In this document: positions 21,273 through 25,578 of the stretch, in pieces | Position numbering within the stretch: the first letter of the stretch is position 1 | Layout of the letters: every line of letters begins with the position of its first letter | Assembly: GCA_005790965.1 (NCBI GenBank) | Contig: SXTL01000051.1 | Coordinates: 1-25,578 of the forward strand | DNA: 25,578 nucleotides | Source: Burkholderiales bacterium | Lineage (GTDB): Bacteria; Pseudomonadota; Gammaproteobacteria; Burkholderiales; Thiobacillaceae | Direction: 5' to 3' | Notes under the pieces: model-generated | What the model saw: only the letters and a program-made list of their open reading frames with translations | What the model was told of the DNA's origin: nothing | Databases searched by the model: none | Made by a program: the position numbers and the translations under genes

Positions 21273-23059
21273 CAATAAGTCCTCGCCTTGGGTTGGAAAG
21301 TCGCCACGGTCAACGGTTTCAAGCGTACCGGCTTGTAATCCAGCCCATCACCGTCCCGGGTGTAGAGCGAGTGACGCAACCAGTGGGCATCGTCGCGTTC
21401 CGGAAAGTCCTCGCGGGCATGAGCGCCGCGACTCTCGGTGCGGGCCAAGGCCGCAACCAGCGTAGCGCGGGCGATGGGCAACAAGTTTTCGAGTTCCAGT
21501 GCCTCCAGACGCGCCGTATTGAAATAGCGGCTCCGGTCTTCAATGTAGGCGCCTTCCAAGCGAGCCTCGACCTCAGTCAATTTTTCGATCCCTGCCCGGA
21601 TCAGGTCATCCCGGCGATACACACCACAGTGTGCCTGCAGGATGCGCTGCATGTCCGTGCGCAGGGTGGCAACTCGCTCGCTCCCGCGTGGCGCATCCCA
21701 GCGCGCGAGACGGGCCAAGGCGGCATCGACTTTGTCCTGGGCGGTGGCCTGCGGGATCGGGTTCTCGCGCAGGTACTCAAGCATATGCTGCCCAGCGGCG
21801 CGGCCAAACACCACCAAGTCGAGTAGCGAATTCCCGCCCAGCCGATTAGCCCCATGCACCGACACACAGGCGCATTCGCCGACCGCGTACAGCCCCGGCA
21901 CCGGCTCTTCCGGGCCATGCCGCACCGGCGCCACCACCTGGCCATGCAGATTGGTGGGGATACCGCCCATCATGTAATGGGCGGTCGGCGTCACCGGCAT
22001 AGGCGCCACACACGGGTCAACACCGGCAAACTGCATCGACAACTCACGAATTCCGGGCAACCTTTCCTTGATCGTGTCGGCGCCGATATGGTCAATCTTC
22101 AGCAACACATAATCGCCCTGCTCACCGCAACCGCGCCCCGCCAAGATCTCTTGTGCGATGGCCCGCGAGACGACATCACGCGAAGCCAGGTCCTGGGCGT
22201 TCGGAGCGTAGCGTGGCATGAAGCGTTCGCCATCCTTGTTGATCAAATAGCCGCCCTCGCCGCGCACGCCCTCAGTGATCAGGCTGCCCACCTCGGGGAT
22301 GCCGGTGGGGTGAAACTGCCAGAACTCCATGTCTTCGAGCGGCAGACCCGCGCGCAACACCATGCCGAGGCCGTCGCCGGTATTGATATGCGCATGGGTC
22401 GAATGCCGGAAGATGCGACAGGCCCCACCGGTCGCCAACAGCGTGGTACGGGCTTCGAACAGCCACGGCTCGCCGGTCTCGATCTCCAAGGCCAGCACGC
22501 CGGTGACGGTACCCTCGTCGTTGCGAATCAAGTCAAGGGCAAAAAACTCATCGAAAAACTGCGTGCGGGCCGCAATGTTGCGCTGATACAGGGTGTGCAG
22601 CAGGGCATGGCCAGTACGGTCAGCGGCGGCACACGTGCGAACGGCCTGCTCACCTCCAAAATTCTTGGATTGCCCCCCAAACGGCCGCTGATAAATCTTG
22701 CCGGCGTTCTTGCCCGTTTCGAGACGCGAGAATGGCAAGCCCATGTGCTCAAGCTCATACACTGCCGAAGGTGCATTGCGGCACATAAACTCGATGGCAT
22801 CCTGGTCACCCAGATAGTCCGAGCCCTTGACGGTGTCGTACATGTGCCAGTGCCAGTTGTCAGCATCGACATTGCCCAGCGCGGCAGTAATGCCACCCTG
22901 AGCCGAGACCGTATGCGAGCGGGTCGGGAACACCTTCGAGATCAGTGCCACTTTGAGGTTTGCCTCGGCCAGGGTCAGCGCCGCGCGAAGACCCGCCCCG
23001 CCTCCACCAACGATCACCGCGTCAAAAGAGCGCTTGGCGTAGGCAAGGGGACGGCTCAT
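21272..23059 (-). CDS. sdhA: Succinate dehydrogenase flavoprotein subunit SdhA
   Basis: Oxidises succinate to fumarate with covalently bound FAD. The 595-residue product has the dinucleotide motif VIVGGGGAGLRAAL (residues 15-28) and His49 in TRSHTVSAQGG, the covalent FAD attachment site. Active-site stretches are QFHPTGIPEVGSLITEGVRG, GERFMPRYAP and HGANRLGGNSLLDLVVFGRA. Length is normal. ATG 23059 has GGAG upstream and overlaps the sdhD stop (ATGA, 23059-23056). A longer in-frame reading to 23098 overlaps sdhD and is not conserved. Confidence 0.97.
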   Translation of the reverse strand: MSRPLAYAKRSFDAVIVGGGGAGLRAALTLAEANLKVALISKVFPTRSHTVSAQGGITAALGNVDADNWHWHMYDTVKGSDYLGDQDAIEFMCRNAPSAVYELEHMGLPFSRLETGKNAGKIYQRPFGGQSKNFGGEQAVRTCAAADRTGHALLHTLYQRNIAARTQFFDEFFALDLIRNDEGTVTGVLALEIETGEPWLFEARTTLLATGGACRIFRHSTHAHINTGDGLGMVLRAGLPLEDMEFWQFHPTGIPEVGSLITEGVRGEGGYLINKDGERFMPRYAPNAQDLASRDVVSRAIAQEILAGRGCGEQGDYVLLKIDHIGADTIKERLPGIRELSMQFAGVDPCVAPMPVTPTAHYMMGGIPTNLHGQVVAPVRHGPEEPVPGLYAVGECACVSVHGANRLGGNSLLDLVVFGRAAGQHMLEYLRENPIPQATAQDKVDAALARLARWDAPRGSERVATLRTDMQRILQAHCGVYRRDDLIRAGIEKLTEVEARLEGAYIEDRSRYFNTARLEALELENLLPIARATLVAALARTESRGAHAREDFPERDDAHWLRHSLYTRDGDGLDYKPVRLKPLTVATFQPKARTY

Positions 23060-23397
23060 ACGAGGCTCCAAAGGATGTGTGCGGCCCAGCCAAAACACAG
23101 CAAGCCGCCCATCAGAAAGGCAAAAAGAAGCGGCAGGCGCAAGGCCATGATCTGAACATAATCCATCATCACCTCACGCAGGCCGATCCAGGCGTGGACC
23201 AGCAAAGCGGCCACCGTCAAAAGGGCAACCAGTTTGGCGTAGAGCGGTTGAAACAGGGCTACCCAAGCGGCGTATTCCGAAGGACCGGCCAGAAACACCC
23301 AGGCAATGAAAGGGGCCACCAACACCATCCATACGGCACTGATCCGCTGCAACATCCAGATCGTCAGTCCGCTGCGCGCACCACCCGCGTGTCTCAT
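23056..23397 (-). CDS. sdhD: Succinate dehydrogenase membrane anchor SdhD
   Basis: Second membrane anchor of complex II, sharing heme b and the quinone site with SdhC. The 113-residue product has three predicted helices. LLVHAWIGLREVMMDYV contains His68, with Asp79-Tyr80, equivalent to His71 and Asp82-Tyr83 of E. coli SdhD (heme b ligand and quinone-site residues). It lies 24 bases after sdhC, and its stop overlaps sdhA. Confidence 0.94.
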   Translation of the reverse strand: MRHAGGARSGLTIWMLQRISAVWMVLVAPFIAWVFLAGPSEYAAWVALFQPLYAKLVALLTVAALLVHAWIGLREVMMDYVQIMALRLPLLFAFLMGGLLCFGWAAHILWSLV

Positions 23398-23421
23398 GGG
23401 ATCTTTCTCATTTGGCGGCGC

Positions 23422-23790
23422 TCATGACAGGGTCAATCCCAGCAAGATCACCAGGGAAAGGAGCAGCGTCAACCAGGCTGAGCGGCGCGCGGCCAAACGG
23501 GATTCGCCCCAACCAAGGTCAAAGCCAAGGTGGCGCAGCCCAGCCAGCAAGTGATGCAGGAAGGCCCACAACAACACCAGGCCCAGCACCAAGCCCGGCC
23601 CACCGCGCAACATCCCTTGCACGAGGGCAAACCCCTCGGCCGAACTCAACGACAGGGACCAAAGCCAGAGTAGGGCCGGGATTGCCAGACTTAACAGCAC
23701 ACCGCTAGCCCGGTGCAGGATGGAGACATAACCACCGACCGGCAGCCAGATCTGCAACAGGTTGAGATAAAAGGGACGCTTACGGGGCAT
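23422..23790 (-). CDS. sdhC: Succinate dehydrogenase cytochrome b556 subunit SdhC
   Basis: Membrane anchor and heme b ligand of complex II. The 122-residue product has the family start RPFYLNLLQIWLPVGGYVSI, followed by LHRASG, which holds the quinone-site Ser/Arg region. HHLLAGLRHLGFD contains His80, aligned with the E. coli heme ligand His84. Three helices are predicted. It begins 24 bases after the malic enzyme gene, with no evident promoter or terminator between them, so co-transcription is plausible. Confidence 0.95.
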   Translation of the reverse strand: MPRKRPFYLNLLQIWLPVGGYVSILHRASGVLLSLAIPALLWLWSLSLSSAEGFALVQGMLRGGPGLVLGLVLLWAFLHHLLAGLRHLGFDLGWGESRLAARRSAWLTLLLSLVILLGLTLS

Positions 23791-23814
23791 GAGGAAATTG
23801 GTCGCTCAAGCCAC

Positions 23815-25020
23815 TCAAGCCGAGGTCTGAGCCGCCGCCGCCACTGCCTGCGGAATGCGTTCAATGAGGCGGGGGTCGAAGGGCTTGGGGATGATGTAGT
23901 TCCGGCCAAAGGCCAGCTGATCCAGGTTGTAGGCCGCCAACACCTCCGCCGGCACCGGCTCGCGCGCCAGCTCGGCCAGTGCCTTAGCCGCCGCAATCAT
24001 CATTGGCTGGGTTATGGCCTTGGCGCGGGCCTCGAAAGTGCCCCGGAAAATGTAGGGAAACCCCAACACATTGTTGACTTGATTGGGGTAATCGGAACGC
24101 CCCGTAGCCATCAAGGCATCATCGCGTGCCGCATGGACCTCTGCCGGACTGATCTCGGGATCGGGGTTGGCCATGGCAAACAGGATCGGCCGCGCCGCCA
24201 TGCTTTTTACCATGGCCTGCGTCACCAAATTTGGCCCCGACACGCCGATGAAAACATCCGCTCCCGTCATGGCCTCGGCTAGGGTACGCATCTCGGTCGC
24301 CTGAGCAAATTCTTGTTTGTGCGCATTGAGGTCCGTGCGCCCACTATGGATAACACCCTTGGAATCGACCAAGGTCATGTTCGCCTTATTGCCACCCATG
24401 GCAATCAACAAGCGCATACACGCCAAACCCGCCGCACCGGCGCCCAGGCAAACCAGCTTGATGTCGGCCAAGGCCTTGTTCTGAACCTCCAAGGCGTTCA
24501 GTAGCCCGGCGCACATCACCACGGCCGTGCCATGCTGATCGTCATGAAACACCGGAATATCCAAGCGCTTTTTAAGGGCTTCTTCAATCTCAAAGCAATG
24601 CGGCGCGGCGATGTCCTCCAGATTGATTCCGCCGAAAGTCGGCGCGATGTTGACCACCGTCTCGATGAAAGAGGCCACGGAGGGCGCAGCGACCTCAATA
24701 TCAAACACATCAATGCCGGCAAACCGCTTGAACAGAATACCCTTGCCTTCCATCACGGGCTTGGAAGCCAGCGGCCCCAAGTTGCCTAAACCCAAGATGG
24801 CTGTACCGTCGGTAATCACCGCGACCAGGTTGCCCTTATTGGTGTAACGATAGGCGTTGGCCGGGTCTTGGGCGATGGCGCGGACCGGTTCGGCGACCCC
24901 CGGGGTGTAGGCGAGGGAAAGATCCGCCTGGCTAACACAGGGTTTGGAGGATTCAACGGAGATCTTCCCGGGTTTGGGAAATTCGTGATAGGCCAGGGCG
25001 CGGGATTTCAGGTCGGTCAT
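23815..25020 (-). CDS. Malic enzyme (malic domain only)
   Basis: Oxidative decarboxylation of malate to pyruvate, with NAD or NADP. The 401-residue product has Tyr38 (SLAYTPGVAEP), the general-base Lys93 (EGKGILFKRFAGIDVF), metal ligands Glu135/Asp136 (INLEDIAAPHCFEIE) and Asp160-Asp161 (PVFHDDQHGTAVV), and a Rossmann motif GAGAAG at residues 193-198. MaeB-type enzymes in many proteobacteria are about 760 residues with a C-terminal phosphotransacetylase-like domain; that domain is absent, and the gene ends cleanly in an Ala-rich tail. Cofactor preference cannot be settled by eye. It lies 18 bases after the dctM remnant and 24 bases before sdhC, linking dicarboxylate uptake with the TCA genes. 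Confidence 0.92.
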   Translation of the reverse strand: MTDLKSRALAYHEFPKPGKISVESSKPCVSQADLSLAYTPGVAEPVRAIAQDPANAYRYTNKGNLVAVITDGTAILGLGNLGPLASKPVMEGKGILFKRFAGIDVFDIEVAAPSVASFIETVVNIAPTFGGINLEDIAAPHCFEIEEALKKRLDIPVFHDDQHGTAVVMCAGLLNALEVQNKALADIKLVCLGAGAAGLACMRLLIAMGGNKANMTLVDSKGVIHSGRTDLNAHKQEFAQATEMRTLAEAMTGADVFIGVSGPNLVTQAMVKSMAARPILFAMANPDPEISPAEVHAARDDALMATGRSDYPNQVNNVLGFPYIFRGTFEARAKAITQPMMIAAAKALAELAREPVPAEVLAAYNLDQLAFGRNYIIPKPFDPRLIERIPQAVAAAAQTSA

Positions 25021-25038
25021 GAATGAGCTTCAGCAATA

Positions 25039-25578
25039 TCAAGAGAGCATCCCCAGCGTGCGTGGCAGCCAGAGGGAGAGGTTGGGCCAATAAGTCACCA
25101 GACCCAGGAAGACCAGCATGGTCAGGAGCCAGGGCCAGACGGCAATGGTAAGTTCCGTAATCCCCATCTTGGCAATGCCGCTGGCCACATAAAGGTTGAG
25201 ACCCACCGGCGGGTGGCACATCCCCACTTCCATGTTGACGACCATCATGATACCAAAGTGGACGGGATCGATCCCCAGTTGCATGGCGATCGGGAACAGG
25301 ATCGGCGCCAGAATCAGGACGATGGACGACGGCTCCATAAAGTTGCCGGCCAACAGCAGAAGAATATTCGAGACCAACAAGAAGGCGATGACACCCAGGC
25401 CCTGTCCGAGCATCCAGTCAGCCATGTTTTGCGGGATGTGTTCGCTCGTCATGAGGAAGGAGAACAGCACCGCATTGGTATTGATGTAGAGCTACCTCGC
25501 GATCATGTTGGCCGAGTTGAGCAGATCCTTGGGCAGATCAGAAAAGGAAAGGTCCTTGTACACCATTACGGCAATCAC
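25039..25578 (-). pseudogene. dctM: TRAP transporter large permease (DctM-like), interrupted by TAG, partial
   Basis: C-terminal part of the large membrane subunit of a TRAP transporter, probably for C4-dicarboxylates given its neighbours. It enters from the right edge. In one continuous frame it reads DLPKDLLNSANMIAR, stop, LYINTNAVLFSFLMTSEHIP. The match to the DctM family continues on both sides of the TAG at 25492-25494. The family usually has Leu here (…LLY), so a single TTG to TAG change explains it. Downstream of the stop, 149 residues remain, with EPSSIVLILAPILFPIA, GIDPVHFGIMMVVNMEVG and PPVGLNLYVASGIA, all well conserved. Either a recent inactivation or a sequence error; conservation elsewhere suggests it is very recent. 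Confidence 0.85.

Noticed and set aside
21854..23155. Plus-strand reading frame of 433 codons across sdhA
   Set aside because: It is a shadow of sdhA, whose own frame carries all the catalytic motifs; no ribosome site or family pattern is seen.
23815..25020. Malic enzyme as a truncated MaeB pseudogene
   Set aside because: All catalytic and cofactor motifs are present and the frame ends naturally before sdhC; malic-domain-only enzymes are known, so it is probably intact.
25029..25042. Possible FNR-type box TTCAGCAATATCAA before the malic enzyme gene
   Set aside because: Only the ATCAA half matches; the other half differs at two of five positions, and it overlaps the dctM stop with no supporting -10.

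Overview
The window looks like chromosomal DNA from a denitrifying betaproteobacterium, perhaps of the Rhodocyclales or Nitrosomonadales. This is inferred from the order sdhC-sdhD-sdhA-sdhB-sdhE-gltA-sucA, an EarP-type EF-P rhamnosyltransferase, a cd1-type nir cluster and high GC content. No rRNA, tRNA, insertion sequence, CRISPR array or phage gene was seen. Gene density is very high, with many ATGA overlaps.

Positions 1-1700 (minus strand) hold the cytochrome c-dependent nitric oxide reductase genes: a 120-residue membrane protein of unknown function, norC, and norB, which runs off the left edge. Positions 1700-1880 are a divergent promoter with two FNR/DNR-type boxes. Positions 1881-9898 (plus strand) are nirS-nirC-nirF-nirDL-nirG-nirH-nirJ-nirN. 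These encode cytochrome cd1 nitrite reductase and most of the heme d1 pathway: siroheme decarboxylases NirDL/G/H, radical SAM NirJ, and NirF and NirN for the late steps. nirE, the first dedicated gene, is not here. An intrinsic terminator followed by a 16-bp hairpin separates nirS from nirC.

Positions 9930-13783 hold accessory nitrogen-oxide genes. They are NnrS (minus), a DUF2249 protein (plus), a YhcC-type radical SAM protein (minus) and a second NnrS-like membrane protein (minus). Two more FNR-type boxes lie at 11180 and 13770, so the putative anaerobic/NO regulon reaches past the nir operon. The box at 13770 sits between the second NnrS-like gene and a nitronate monooxygenase-like flavoprotein (plus). 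The earP gene (plus) overlaps the end of that gene and lacks a standard start codon.

Positions 16297-25578 (minus strand) form a compact central-carbon block, transcribed leftward: a TRAP transporter large permease (dctM, interrupted by an in-frame TAG), a malic enzyme without a phosphotransacetylase domain, sdhC, sdhD, sdhA, sdhB, sdhE, gltA and sucA. sucA is N-terminally short and is not followed by sucB or lpd. The layout suggests uptake and oxidation of C4-dicarboxylates, which would supply electrons for the nitrite and NO reduction encoded to the left.

The strongest points for a second look are the nirS-nirC double hairpin, the palindrome cluster around 13742-13783, the non-standard earP start, the broken dctM, the short SucA without its E2 gene, and the uncharacterised membrane protein ahead of norC.
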